Below the pieces are notes generated by a model. It saw only the letters and a program-made list of their open reading frames with translations. It had not been told where the DNA came from and did no database searches. From NCBI RefSeq assembly GCF_947500045.1, contig NZ_CANMQQ010000005.1:124001-188000 (forward strand): DNA of 64,000 nt, given 5' to 3'. Both the position numbers and the translations under genes were made by a program. This document shows, piece by piece, positions 25,123-34,484 of the stretch. The DNA comes from an uncultured Ruegeria sp. (lineage in GTDB: Bacteria > Pseudomonadota > Alphaproteobacteria > Rhodobacterales > Rhodobacteraceae). Numbering within the stretch: the first letter of the stretch is position 1; each line of letters begins with the position of its first letter.

Positions 25123-26526
25123 ATGGATTCGATTGAAATCGGCCTTTGGGTCACCGCCGGGCTGCTGGTCCTTGTGGTCACCGGGATGCGTGTGGCCTTT
25201 GCTGCGGGTCTGGCTGGGTTGGTAGGCCTGATCTGGATCTTCTGGGCCAAGTTTGGATATGATCCTGAGCGATTTGGCAAAGCGCTAACTGTGGCCGTTA
25301 AAACAGCTGGGCAAGTACCGCACTCCAAGGTTGCGTCACATACACTCAGTCTGATCCCTACATTTATACTGATCGGATATCTAGCTTATTATGCAGGACT
25401 AACGCGTGCATTGTTCGAAGCCGCAAAGCGTTGGATCGCGTGGATGCCCGGAGGATTGGCCGTCTCAACGATCTTTGCGACGGCAGGTTTCGCGGCAGTT
25501 TCAGGCGCATCTGTCGCCACATCTGCCGTCTTTGCACGTATCGCAATCCCCGAGATGTTGGCAGTCGGATACAACAAGCGCTTCGCGGCCGGAGTGGTTG
25601 CCGCTGGCGGGACCTTGGCCTCACTTATCCCGCCATCTGCGATTCTTGTGATCTATGCGATTATTGTCGAGCAGGATGTGGGCAAACTGCTACTTGCGGG
25701 CTTCATACCCGGCGCATTCTCAGCGGTGATATACGGCTTGTTGATTGTAGGCATTGCTGTGATTTTCAAGTCCGTCGGTCCGCCTGTGACGGGGTTTACT
25801 TGGAAAGAACGATTTGCGGCGCTGCCGGGCGCATTGCCCATCGTGGCTGTAATCCTCATCATCATCTGTTTTGTGTATAATCCGTTTGGCGACAAGGCGT
25901 GGGGCACCCCGACCGAAGGCGGGGCGATCGGCGCCTTCATCGTGTTCTGTTTTGCGCTGATCCACGGTATGCGCTGGCCCGAGTTCAAATCAGCCCTGCT
26001 TGAAACCGCCAAACTGACCGCGATGATCTTTGCGATCATCTGGGGCGTCCTGATCTATGTGCGTTTTCTGGGGTTCGCGGATCTGCCAGGTGCGTTCTCC
26101 GACTGGATCACCTCACTTGAGATGTCGCCGATGCTGATTCTCATCTGCATCTTGCTGGCTTATGCGGTGTTGGGCATGTTTATGGACGCCATCGGGATGT
26201 TGCTTTTGACGCTGCCGGTTGTCTATCCCGCTGTGATGGCCCTGAATGGTGGCGAGGCCGTCAGCGCAGCGGACAGTGCCTTTGGGATGTCCGGGCCGAT
26301 GTGTGCGATTTGGTTCGGAATTCTGGTGGTGAAAATGGCCGAGTTCTGCCTGATCACCCCACCGATCGGCCTGAATTGCTTTGTCGTTGCCGGGGTGCGG
26401 CCCGACCTCAGCGTTCAGGATGTGTTCAAAGGCGTAACGCCGTTTTTTATCGCCGATGCCCTGACAATCGCGCTTCTGGTGGCATTTCCGGGGATCGTTC
26501 TCTACCTGCCATCGCTTGCAGGATAA
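25123..26526 (+). CDS. TRAP transporter large permease (DctM family)
   Basis: A 467-residue, about 12-helix ion-coupled permease that moves the ligand inward using a sodium gradient. It contains the DctM-type segments AAGGTLASLIPPSAILVIYA and MDAIGMLLLTLPVVYPAV, and KMAEFCLITPPIGLNCFVVA near the end. With the two upstream genes it makes a complete TRAP system. A bidirectional terminator follows. Confidence 0.9.
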   Translation: MDSIEIGLWVTAGLLVLVVTGMRVAFAAGLAGLVGLIWIFWAKFGYDPERFGKALTVAVKTAGQVPHSKVASHTLSLIPTFILIGYLAYYAGLTRALFEAAKRWIAWMPGGLAVSTIFATAGFAAVSGASVATSAVFARIAIPEMLAVGYNKRFAAGVVAAGGTLASLIPPSAILVIYAIIVEQDVGKLLLAGFIPGAFSAVIYGLLIVGIAVIFKSVGPPVTGFTWKERFAALPGALPIVAVILIIICFVYNPFGDKAWGTPTEGGAIGAFIVFCFALIHGMRWPEFKSALLETAKLTAMIFAIIWGVLIYVRFLGFADLPGAFSDWITSLEMSPMLILICILLAYAVLGMFMDAIGMLLLTLPVVYPAVMALNGGEAVSAADSAFGMSGPMCAIWFGILVVKMAEFCLITPPIGLNCFVVAGVRPDLSVQDVFKGVTPFFIADALTIALLVAFPGIVLYLPSLAG

Positions 26527-26529
26527 GAA

Positions 26530-26568
26530 AAAACCCCGGCCAAAGGCCGGGGTACAGTTTTTGATGTG
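26530..26568. terminator. Bidirectional terminator between the TRAP operon and ornithine cyclodeaminase
   Basis: CCCCGGCC-AAA-GGCCGGGG (26534-26552) is flanked by AAAAAA on the left and a T-rich run (GTTTTTG) on the right, serving both converging units. Confidence 0.85.
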
Positions 26569-26576
26569 CGGGTTCT

Positions 26577-27620
26577 TTATTTTGCCCGCATCAGCATCCC
26601 AAACAGGTCCCTTGGGTCATCAGGGTCTGCGAGCATGTCCAATGCCTCAAAGAAATCAGTGTCTTCGATTGCGTTTTTGATGTATCGCAGCGCCGAAAAA
26701 TCTTCGATAGCGAAACCAACGCTATCGAACAGGGTTATTTGCCGATCATCGGTGCGCCCTTTGGCCTGACCGGTCATGACCTCCCACATTTCAGTGACGG
26801 GGTGATCTGCTTCCAGAGCCTGAATTTCACCCTCAATCCGCGTTTGTTCTGGGTATTCGACAAAGATTTCCGACCGCAAAAGAATGTCGCGGTGCAATTC
26901 TGTCTTGCCTGGGCAATCCCCCCCAATGGCGTTGATGTGCACACCGGGGCCGACCATGTTGTCGGTCAGAATTGTCGCGTATTTCTTATCGGCGGTGCAT
27001 GTGGTGATGATCTGCGCGCCTTCAATCGCCTCTTCTGGCGTCTTGCATGCGACGATTGTAAGCCCTTTGCCCTGAAGATTGGCCGCACATTTTGACGTTG
27101 CGTTGGCATCGGTGTCATACAGACGGACAGTATCAATTCCGCACATGGCCTTGAAAGCGAGGCACTGGAACTCGGACTGAGCACCGTTCCCGATCATCGC
27201 CATTGTCGTCGCAGACTTGGGCGCGAGATACTTGCCCACCAGTGCTGATGTTGCCGCGGTGCGCAGGGCCGTAAGCATCGTCATCTCAGTCAGCAAAGTG
27301 GGATAACCGGTGTAGACATCCGCCAACAGGCCGAACGCTGTCACGGTTTGCAGGCCCTCGGATGTGTTCTTGGGGTGCCCGTTGACGTATTTGAAACCAT
27401 AAGCCTCACCATCCGAGGTTGGCATCAGCTCGATGACCCCATGCGGCGAATGGGCCGGGATGCGGGGCGTTTTGTCAAAGCTTTCCCAGCGTTTGAAATC
27501 AGCTTCGATCTGCGCGGCGATCTGCGTGATCATCTGTTCGAGCCCGATATGGTGGACCAGACGCATCATGTTATCGACGGAAACAAAAGGCACCAGCGCC
27601 TTGTCAGAGGGTTGTGTCAT
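26577..27620 (-). CDS. ocd: Ornithine cyclodeaminase
   Basis: A 347-residue member of the ornithine cyclodeaminase/mu-crystallin family, which turns L-ornithine into L-proline and ammonia with tightly bound NAD. Visible features are the substrate-side region HSPHGVIELMPTSDGEAYGFK, the LTALRTAATSALVGKYLAP motif and the nucleotide-binding GNGAQSEFQ with the acidic residue after it (RLYDTDA). Its ATG overlaps the arginase stop (TGATG), so the two steps are translationally coupled. Lysine cyclodeaminase activity is an alternative but less likely beside arginase. Confidence 0.9.
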   Translation of the reverse strand: MTQPSDKALVPFVSVDNMMRLVHHIGLEQMITQIAAQIEADFKRWESFDKTPRIPAHSPHGVIELMPTSDGEAYGFKYVNGHPKNTSEGLQTVTAFGLLADVYTGYPTLLTEMTMLTALRTAATSALVGKYLAPKSATTMAMIGNGAQSEFQCLAFKAMCGIDTVRLYDTDANATSKCAANLQGKGLTIVACKTPEEAIEGAQIITTCTADKKYATILTDNMVGPGVHINAIGGDCPGKTELHRDILLRSEIFVEYPEQTRIEGEIQALEADHPVTEMWEVMTGQAKGRTDDRQITLFDSVGFAIEDFSALRYIKNAIEDTDFFEALDMLADPDDPRDLFGMLMRAK

Positions 27621-28540
27621 CAGAAGCTCCGTGTCGGGCGGTCAAAGATACGGCGGCCCATCAAAGAGGCTGCGAGATCGACCATCAGTTTTGCGGTTCG
27701 GCCACGTTCATCAAGGAACGGGTTCAGTTCGACTAGATCGAGTGAACAAACGAGGCTACTTTCATGCAGCAGTTCCATGACCAGATGTGCCTCACGCTCG
27801 GTCGCGCCACCGGGGACGGTTGTGCCCACGGCGGGGGCAATCGATGGGTCAAGGAAATCCACATCCAGCGAGACATGCAGGATGCCATTCGCGGCGCGCA
27901 CTTTGTCAAGAAACGCCATAAGCGGGGCCTTGATGCCGTTTTCGTCGATACTGCGCATATCGGCCAGCATCGCATGATCATCTTCCAGCGCCGCGCGTTC
28001 GGCGGGATCAACCGAGCGCAGGCCGATCATTCCGACGCGATCCGTTGGAATAGGTGATGTCAGCGGTGGAAATGCTTCGAATCCGGGCTGCCCGGTGAAA
28101 TAGGCCACGGGCGTTCCATGCAGGTTCCCGCTGGCTGTGCTGCCTGGCGTGTGAAAGTCGCTGTGGGCATCGAGCCAGAGAACGAAGAGGGGGCGATCGA
28201 TGTGGCGTGCATGAGCTGCCATTCCAGTCACGGTTCCCATCGATAATGCGTGGTCCCCGCCCATGAAGATGGGCAGACCTTGTCGAGCGGATTCTTGCGC
28301 GGTGCGGCTCAGCGCCTGTGTCCAGCCTACACAATCCGGGAGGGAGAACAGATGGGGGTCATCAGGCACGTCGACCTGATCCGGGAGCGTGTCCCCGATG
28401 TCAGTCACAGTATGACCCAGGTCAGAAAGGGCCTGCTCAAGTCCCGCGACACGGTAGGCGTCGGGACCCATACGGCACCCTTGGCGGTGTTTGCCGGCGT
28501 CCATTGGGGCTCCGGCGAGAATAATGTTCTGTTTGCTCAT
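27620..28540 (-). CDS. rocF: Arginase
   Basis: A 306-residue manganese enzyme hydrolysing arginine to ornithine and urea. All metal motifs are present: GGDHALSMG, LWLDAHSDFHTP and SLDVDFLDPS, plus GLRSVDPAE and the C-terminal LDLVELNP. It is first in a two-gene operon with ornithine cyclodeaminase, giving arginine to proline. An Lrp-type regulator is divergent. Agmatinase is the closest alternative, but the cyclodeaminase partner favours arginase. Confidence 0.93.
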   Translation of the reverse strand: MSKQNIILAGAPMDAGKHRQGCRMGPDAYRVAGLEQALSDLGHTVTDIGDTLPDQVDVPDDPHLFSLPDCVGWTQALSRTAQESARQGLPIFMGGDHALSMGTVTGMAAHARHIDRPLFVLWLDAHSDFHTPGSTASGNLHGTPVAYFTGQPGFEAFPPLTSPIPTDRVGMIGLRSVDPAERAALEDDHAMLADMRSIDENGIKAPLMAFLDKVRAANGILHVSLDVDFLDPSIAPAVGTTVPGGATEREAHLVMELLHESSLVCSLDLVELNPFLDERGRTAKLMVDLAASLMGRRIFDRPTRSF

Positions 28541-28578
28541 ACGTCTATTTATCGATACGATATGGGTTGAGGAAAGAG

Positions 28579-28608
28579 AGCAAATTGATCAAAGTGGATC
28601 AGCAAATT
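28579..28608. promoter_or_regulatory. Repeated AGCAAATT boxes upstream of the Lrp-type regulator
   Basis: AGCAAATT is found at 28579-28586 and 28601-28608, 22 bp apart (two helical turns), each followed within 2 bp by GATC. The pair lies between arginase and the Lrp gene and could be the regulator's site. Regulation is inferred. Confidence 0.4.
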
Positions 28609-28626
28609 CCGATCTGGTAATTGAGT

Positions 28627-29055
28627 ATGGACGAACTGGACAATCGACTGGTGAACGCTTTGCACAGGGATGCACGCGCTTCACTGTCAGAACTGGCTGA
28701 ACTGCTTGGGGTAACCCGAACGACGGTGCGCAGCCGACTGCAACGGCTCAAGCAATCCGGTGAAATCGTGGGCTTCACGGTGGTAACCCGACAGGGCGTG
28801 TCGGAAAGCCCTGTTCGTGGGCTAATGATGCTTGAAATCGAAGGCCGCGGGACTGAGCGGATCAGATCGCGGATCGCTGCAATGCGTCAGGTTCGCGCCG
28901 TACATTCGACCAATGGCAGCTGGGATCTGATCGCCGAGATCGGCACTGATACTCTGGATGAGCTTGACGAAGTGTTATTCCAGATCAGACGGGTTGAAGG
29001 TATTACGCGGTCCGAGACCAACTTGTTGCTTTCAACGCGTAAAGGCCGTTCGTAA
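28627..29055 (+). CDS. Lrp/AsnC-family transcriptional regulator
   Basis: A 142-residue regulator starting at ATG 28627; TTG 28621 is in frame. The N-terminal helix-turn-helix is seen as LSELAELLGVTRTTVRSRLQRL, and the C-terminal RAM/AsnC domain spans about residues 65-140 with GSWDLIAEIGTDTLDELDEVL. It is divergent from arginase-ocd, the usual position for an arginine/ornithine-responsive regulator (PutR/ArgP-like role inferred). Confidence 0.87.
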   Translation: MDELDNRLVNALHRDARASLSELAELLGVTRTTVRSRLQRLKQSGEIVGFTVVTRQGVSESPVRGLMMLEIEGRGTERIRSRIAAMRQVRAVHSTNGSWDLIAEIGTDTLDELDEVLFQIRRVEGITRSETNLLLSTRKGRS

Positions 29056-29145
29056 CAGGTAACCCAAGGCACTATGACGGATCGAAAATTCATGCAAAGC
29101 TTTGAATTGACACTGATCTGAGGATCGCGGGCAGGGACGAACAGA

Positions 29146-31752
29146 ATGACAACACAGCCGACCACACAAGAGACGCGTGCGGAGCGTCTGGCCGAGCGTG
29201 TAACAGGGTTGTTGGAAAAGCCTCTGGTCAAGATTGCGATTCCGCTGCTGATAACCGGAATTGCACTTGCTGTTTTGCATGACCTGTCTGCGCACGTGAA
29301 ATGGTCGGATATTCAAAGTGATATCGCGGCGACGCCGTGGAAGTACATGTTCTTTGCGCTGTGCTGGACCGCGGTCAGTTTTCTGTCGCTGTCTTTCTAT
29401 GATGTCCTAGCCGTGCAGAGCGTGGCCGACGGCAAGGTGCCTCTGCCCGTTGCCGGGATGGCCGGGGCAAGCGGGTACGCGGTATCGAACTGTCTTGGCT
29501 TCTCGTACATCACGGGCACCGCGATCCGATATCGTATTTACGCATCTCTCGGGTTGGATTTGGGACGCGTGGCCGGAGTGATCGCGACCTCTTGGGTGGC
29601 GTTCTGGATGGGGCTGATCCTTCTTCTGGGTCTGTTGCTGACCATACACCCGGACGGAATCTCCAAGGTTCTGCCGATCAGTGAAACGACGGAAACTGTG
29701 ATTGGCCTGTGCTTGCTGGCAGGTCTTGTCGCATTGTTCGTCTGGCTTTCAAGCGGCGGGCGGCGATTGGCTTATGGCGGGTTCGGGTTCAATCTTCCGG
29801 GTGGCAAGCTTGCCGGTTTGCTGACCGTTGCTGCGATTGGTGATTTGTTCGGTGCCTCGATGGCGCTCTATGTGTTGATGCCGGACGATCTGGGGGTCGG
29901 TTACCCGTATTTCTTTGCGGTCTATATCGGTGCAATTGCGGTAGGTATTCTAAGCCATGCACCGGGTGGTATTGGTGTGTTCGAAGCCACCTTGATAGCC
30001 GGTCTTGGGGCATCGGGTCGCTCAGATGTCATCGCGTCGCTGCTTCTATACCGGCTGGTTTACACTTTCCTGCCGTTTGCCATCGCCAGCCTGTCGATCG
30101 CGGGCGCGTCAGCGCTGACCCAGCGCCAGCGCATCGGAGGTGCGGCCAGTTGGGTCTATCGCGCTATCCGCCCCATTGTTCCGATGGTTGCGGCTGGTGT
30201 TGCCGCCGTCGCCGGGGTGATATTGCTGGTCTCGGGCGCGTTGCCCTCCAGCTCTCAGAAGCTTGGCGTACTGCGCGAGGTGCTGCCCCTGTCGTTTGTC
30301 GAGGCCTCTCATCTTGCGGGCAGCGCGGTGGGGCTTTTGCTGCTGTTGGTGTCGCGCGGCCTGTTCCGCAAGTTATATCGCGCCTGGGTGGTCGCCATGC
30401 TGTTGATGGTGGCGGGGTTCTTTGCCTCGCTCGCCAAAGGACTGGATACCCATGAAGCTCTGTCCTTGCTGTTTACGATTGGTCTTCTGGCGATGTTCAA
30501 GGGCGCGTTCTACCGGGTCAGTGGGGCGTCGATCTTTCGGCTGAATATCCCATGGCTGGTCAGCGTCGTCGCATTGTTGGCTGTGATCTTCTGGATCGGA
30601 TTGTTCGCCTATTCCCATGTCGAATACGAAAACGCGTTGTGGTGGGACTTTGCCTGGAACGGTGACGCATCGCGGTTTCTGCGCTCCAGCCTCGTAGTCG
30701 CTGTGATCTTGGGCATAGTCGCGGTGAACTCGCTCTTCGGTCGAGAAATCCCGGCACCCATACGAACCGAGATTCCCGAGGCTGTCGAACGACTTGTCAT
30801 GGACAGTGAAGACACCGAGTCCCAGATATCGCTGACGGGTGATAAGCATTTCCTGATTTCGCCGGATGAAACCGCATTCCTCGCCTACGCCGATACTGGC
30901 AATGCATTGATCACAAAGGGAGAGCCGGTGGGCGATGAAAAGGCGGGTCAGCAATTGATCTGGCAACTGCGCGAAATGGCTGACCGTGAAGGCAAGCTTT
31001 GTGCTTTTTACAGTGTATCAACCAAATACCTGCCGACCTTTCTGGATCTCGGTCTGTCGATCCTGAAAATCGGAGAAGTGGCGCGGGTTCCGCTGCAGGA
31101 TTTCTCACTGGATGGAAAATCGCGGAAAAGGTTCCGACAGGCCAAAAACAGAGCAGAGCGTGAGGGGTATACGTTTGAAATCATCCCCAAGGAACAGCTT
31201 GCGCCGGTATTGCCGGAACTTCGGAAAATATCAGACGACTGGCTGGCGCAAAAGGCGGGTGAAGAAAAGGGATTTGCCCTGGGCGGTTTCGACGATGATT
31301 ACCTGTCCTATTTTGACCACGCGGTTCTGCGGGATGAGACCGGCAAGATCATGGCATTTGCCAATCTGTTTCAGGGGGGCAACAAGTCTGAACTGTCGCT
31401 GGACCTGATGCGTTATGAACCCGACAGCCCAAGTTTTGTCATGGATGCGCTGTTTGCTGAAATGATGGTCTGGGGCTCTGAACAGGGGTTCCACTGGTTC
31501 TCGTTGGGAGCCGCGCCGTTTTCGGGGATCGAGAACCGGCAGCTGGCCTCGCTTTGGAACCGAATTGGTGGGTTTGTTTATGAACATGGCGAGCAGTTTT
31601 ACCATTTCGAAGGTCTGCGCGCCTTCAAACAGAAATTCGATCCAGAATGGAGCCCGAACTATCTGGCCAGCCCTGGCGGCTTGGCCGCACCGCGTATCCT
31701 GTACGAAGTCAATATCCTGATTTCGGGTGGCCTGCGTGGGTTGACGAAATAG
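29146..31752 (+). CDS. mprF: Bifunctional lysylphosphatidylglycerol flippase/synthetase MprF
   Basis: An 868-residue membrane enzyme. Residues about 25-340 form the flippase part (UPF0104-like), with SNCLGFSYITGTAIRYRIY and LSHAPGGIGVFEA. Further helices run to about 540. Residues about 560-860 are the cytosolic DUF2156 aminoacyl transferase (SLGAAPFSGIENRQLASLWNR). It adds lysine, or possibly alanine, from tRNA to phosphatidylglycerol, lowering membrane negative charge against cationic peptides. It lacks the acvB-type hydrolase partner seen with rhizobial lpiA. It ends only 3 bp from the convergent nodT-like gene. Confidence 0.92.
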   Translation: MTTQPTTQETRAERLAERVTGLLEKPLVKIAIPLLITGIALAVLHDLSAHVKWSDIQSDIAATPWKYMFFALCWTAVSFLSLSFYDVLAVQSVADGKVPLPVAGMAGASGYAVSNCLGFSYITGTAIRYRIYASLGLDLGRVAGVIATSWVAFWMGLILLLGLLLTIHPDGISKVLPISETTETVIGLCLLAGLVALFVWLSSGGRRLAYGGFGFNLPGGKLAGLLTVAAIGDLFGASMALYVLMPDDLGVGYPYFFAVYIGAIAVGILSHAPGGIGVFEATLIAGLGASGRSDVIASLLLYRLVYTFLPFAIASLSIAGASALTQRQRIGGAASWVYRAIRPIVPMVAAGVAAVAGVILLVSGALPSSSQKLGVLREVLPLSFVEASHLAGSAVGLLLLLVSRGLFRKLYRAWVVAMLLMVAGFFASLAKGLDTHEALSLLFTIGLLAMFKGAFYRVSGASIFRLNIPWLVSVVALLAVIFWIGLFAYSHVEYENALWWDFAWNGDASRFLRSSLVVAVILGIVAVNSLFGREIPAPIRTEIPEAVERLVMDSEDTESQISLTGDKHFLISPDETAFLAYADTGNALITKGEPVGDEKAGQQLIWQLREMADREGKLCAFYSVSTKYLPTFLDLGLSILKIGEVARVPLQDFSLDGKSRKRFRQAKNRAEREGYTFEIIPKEQLAPVLPELRKISDDWLAQKAGEEKGFALGGFDDDYLSYFDHAVLRDETGKIMAFANLFQGGNKSELSLDLMRYEPDSPSFVMDALFAEMMVWGSEQGFHWFSLGAAPFSGIENRQLASLWNRIGGFVYEHGEQFYHFEGLRAFKQKFDPEWSPNYLASPGGLAAPRILYEVNILISGGLRGLTK

Positions 31753-31755
31753 CGA

Positions 31756-33315
31756 TCAATTCAAGCTAGCACCCGTTGGTGTTTTCTCCAGAAGATCACC
31801 CCAATCGGTGCGATAGGCCATCTCGGCCAGAACCGACTGGGGCAGGAATTCCTGATTCTGCCTGATCTGCCAGCCGCCACCCAACCCTTTGTAAATCGCA
31901 ACCAGATTGGACGAGACCTCCTGCCGCGCCTCGATCAGATTGGCCTGCGATCTCAGCAGCGCGGTCTGTGTGTTGAGGATCCGGGAATAGCTGGCGATGC
32001 CGTCACGGTATTGATCAACCGCGATATCGGCGGCCTTGCGCGACGCCTCGACGCTGCGCTGATAGAAGGTGACCTGCTTGCGCGCCTGTGCATAGGCGAC
32101 CATCGCGCTTTCGACCTCGGAATAAGCGGTCAGCACGGTGTTCTGATAGTTGGCGATCAGCGCCTGATAAGCGGCGTCTTGGGCGCGGACGTTATTCTTG
32201 ATGCGGCCATAGTTCAGGACGTTCCAGACGACGCCGGCATTGGCTAACCCAGTTGCGCTGCTGGTGCTGAACAGATCACGCCCGCCCGAGGCCTGCAGCC
32301 CGATCGCGCCCGATAGGATAAACTGCGGATAGAGATCAGCCAGAGCTATCCCCACCTGCGCTGATTGCGTGGCAGCCGCCAATTCTGCGGCCCGCACGTC
32401 CGGGCGTCGCCGCAGCAATTCAGCTGGCACACCAACGGCCACATTGGCGCGTGCTGAAGGTATGCGCCCGGAATTGCCGAGCAAACCCGCCATCTGAGAC
32501 GGCGTTTTACCCAACAGAACAGCCAGCGCGTTCTTGGCTTGCTGAATGTCACTTTCAAGCTCGGGCACCAGCGCTTTGGTGTTGTTGAGCAGGGCGGTGG
32601 ATTCCTGCACATCCAACTCGGTCGTGACGCCATTGTTGAAACGCAGCTGGGTCAGGTCTGCCGACTCCTGCTGGATCGTTATATTTTCCCGCGCAATGCG
32701 TAGCGCCTCCTGCAAGGAGCGGATGTTGATATACAGCGCTGCGACGTCGCCGGTCAGCGTGACCAGAGCGTCGTCATAATTGGCAACCTGCAGCGCGAGG
32801 TTCGACCGCGCGGCCTGTACACCGCGTCTTTGCTGGCCCCAAACATCCAGTTCCCACTGTGCGTCAAAACCCACCTGAGAGGTTGAGAATTCAGTATCCA
32901 AAGGAATGATCCGCCGGATATCCGAAATGGGTCCAAGGTTGTCACTGATCTGGCGGCGCTGCAGCGAACCTCCAATTGCCTGCGACTGCGGGTAAAGCTC
33001 ACCAAAGGCGATGCCAAGTTGCGCGCGGGCCTGCAATACGCGGGCACCTGCAACCTGTAAGGTAAGGTTCTGGGCATAGGCTTCGGCAATCAGCTTGTTC
33101 AGCGTCGGATCGTTGAATGTTTCCCACCAGCGCACGACAGGAGCGCTGCGCGAGGTCAGGCCGCTTTGGCCCGTGCTTGGGTTATTAACTTCGATCCATT
33201 GTTTGACGACCGGAGAGTTCGGGCGCACGAAGTCCGGCCCCACCGGCGTGCAGGCCGCGAGGGTAGCGGCGCAAAGGGCAGTGCCCAGCAACTGGCGGAG
33301 TGTCATCTTGCGCAT
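31756..33315 (-). CDS. RND-type outer membrane factor lipoprotein, NodT/OprM family
   Basis: A 519-residue outer-membrane channel. The lipoprotein signal peptide ends in the lipobox LAAC (about residue 22), followed by TPVGPDFVRP, the standard NodT-family start. Two outer-membrane-efflux repeats follow, with LLRRRPDVRAAE near the middle and long alpha-helical periplasmic stretches. It would dock on a periplasmic adaptor to export compounds. It starts 2 bp after the HlyD-type adaptor, so adaptor and channel are made together. Confidence 0.9.
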   Translation of the reverse strand: MRKMTLRQLLGTALCAATLAACTPVGPDFVRPNSPVVKQWIEVNNPSTGQSGLTSRSAPVVRWWETFNDPTLNKLIAEAYAQNLTLQVAGARVLQARAQLGIAFGELYPQSQAIGGSLQRRQISDNLGPISDIRRIIPLDTEFSTSQVGFDAQWELDVWGQQRRGVQAARSNLALQVANYDDALVTLTGDVAALYINIRSLQEALRIARENITIQQESADLTQLRFNNGVTTELDVQESTALLNNTKALVPELESDIQQAKNALAVLLGKTPSQMAGLLGNSGRIPSARANVAVGVPAELLRRRPDVRAAELAAATQSAQVGIALADLYPQFILSGAIGLQASGGRDLFSTSSATGLANAGVVWNVLNYGRIKNNVRAQDAAYQALIANYQNTVLTAYSEVESAMVAYAQARKQVTFYQRSVEASRKAADIAVDQYRDGIASYSRILNTQTALLRSQANLIEARQEVSSNLVAIYKGLGGGWQIRQNQEFLPQSVLAEMAYRTDWGDLLEKTPTGASLN

Positions 33316-33317
33316 CC

Positions 33318-34463
33318 CTATATATCCAGTGGCCGGATGAAGTTGGCGAAGGAATAAAGGCGGATATTGATACGCCTCAGGAACTCAAAGCTTTTGCCCA
33401 TGCCTGTGTAGATGGCCACGGCCGCATGGCCACCCGCAGGGAAGGTGTGCCCCTCGGGTACATCGACCGAGATTTGAACCGCGATCCGACCTGGCAGTTT
33501 TGGTAACTCAAAACCGGGCAGGCGGCCCGAGGGCAGGTACTGGCCCTGTCTTGTAGCCCACCAGACGGCTTCGACCTTACCGGTCAGAATTTCACCGGGG
33601 TAAAGATCCAGAGCAACTTCAACCGGTTGCCCGACTTCCACGAACTTCAGGTTCTGTTGGCGGAAGGTGGCCAGAATATAGGGGCTGTCTTCGGTCACGA
33701 AACTGGCAATAGCACCCAGTCGGATTTCCCCCACGACCATACCTGGACGGGCCTGTTGTGAGACGATCATGCCATTTTCTGGGGCGTAGATTGTAGTGTT
33801 ATCAAGGAAGTACTCGGCTTCGGCCAATTGAGCTTCTGCCTCCAAAATTCCGGTATTGACTCCATCGATCTGAGAATCGAGCGCCAGATTGGCCTTTTCA
33901 AGATTTGCCTGAGCTTCCTTTATCTTGGCCTGATCTTCCGCGACCTGTTCGTTCCATCGGTCAAGCTCGTCCTGGCGCGCGCCACCTGCAGGAACCAGGT
34001 TCTCGTACCGCGCCTGTTCTGTCAGGGCATACGCCAGTTGCGCGTTCGCGCGCTCAACCGCTTCGCCCGCAGCGATTACGTCCTGTTCGAGAATCTTTGC
34101 GTTCTGCTGCGCCCCGACCAACTGGGCATTTGCCTTGTCCACCGCGAGCGAAAACACCGTATCATCGAACTTATACAGCGGATCGCCCTTGGTGACCCAG
34201 GTGTTGGGTTCGACCAGAACTTCGGTCAGGATCGTGGGCTGTGTCAGGCGTGGGACGATCTGAATGGTGGACCGCACCACATGACTGTCGGCCGAAAAGG
34301 GCTGAAAAAACCGCAGCGCGACCAGAAAGATCAGCAGCAGATGTGCACCCACCCAGAAGGATACGATGCCCCACATGATGTTGAATTTCAGCCATTGCAC
34401 CTTGAAGAAGATGAACCAGACAAAAATGATGTAGAATAGCGTGATGCCAAGCGCGACGAACAT
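33318..34463 (-). CDS. HlyD/EmrA-family membrane fusion protein (YiaV/YibH type)
   Basis: A 381-residue adaptor with two N-terminal membrane helices (about 3-22 and 29-50), a lipoyl half-motif (ILTEVLVEPNTWVTKGDPLY), a coiled-coil hairpin of about 100 residues and a second lipoyl/barrel part (APENGMIVSQQARPGMVVG). The two-helix start and the neighbouring DUF3302 gene match the E. coli yiaW-yiaV pair. It would bridge the inner membrane and the NodT channel. No MFS, RND or ABC pump is encoded in this cluster. Confidence 0.88.
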   Translation of the reverse strand: MFVALGITLFYIIFVWFIFFKVQWLKFNIMWGIVSFWVGAHLLLIFLVALRFFQPFSADSHVVRSTIQIVPRLTQPTILTEVLVEPNTWVTKGDPLYKFDDTVFSLAVDKANAQLVGAQQNAKILEQDVIAAGEAVERANAQLAYALTEQARYENLVPAGGARQDELDRWNEQVAEDQAKIKEAQANLEKANLALDSQIDGVNTGILEAEAQLAEAEYFLDNTTIYAPENGMIVSQQARPGMVVGEIRLGAIASFVTEDSPYILATFRQQNLKFVEVGQPVEVALDLYPGEILTGKVEAVWWATRQGQYLPSGRLPGFELPKLPGRIAVQISVDVPEGHTFPAGGHAAVAIYTGMGKSFEFLRRINIRLYSFANFIRPLDI

Positions 34464-34484
34464 GTGTGCTGAATTCCTTCGGCC

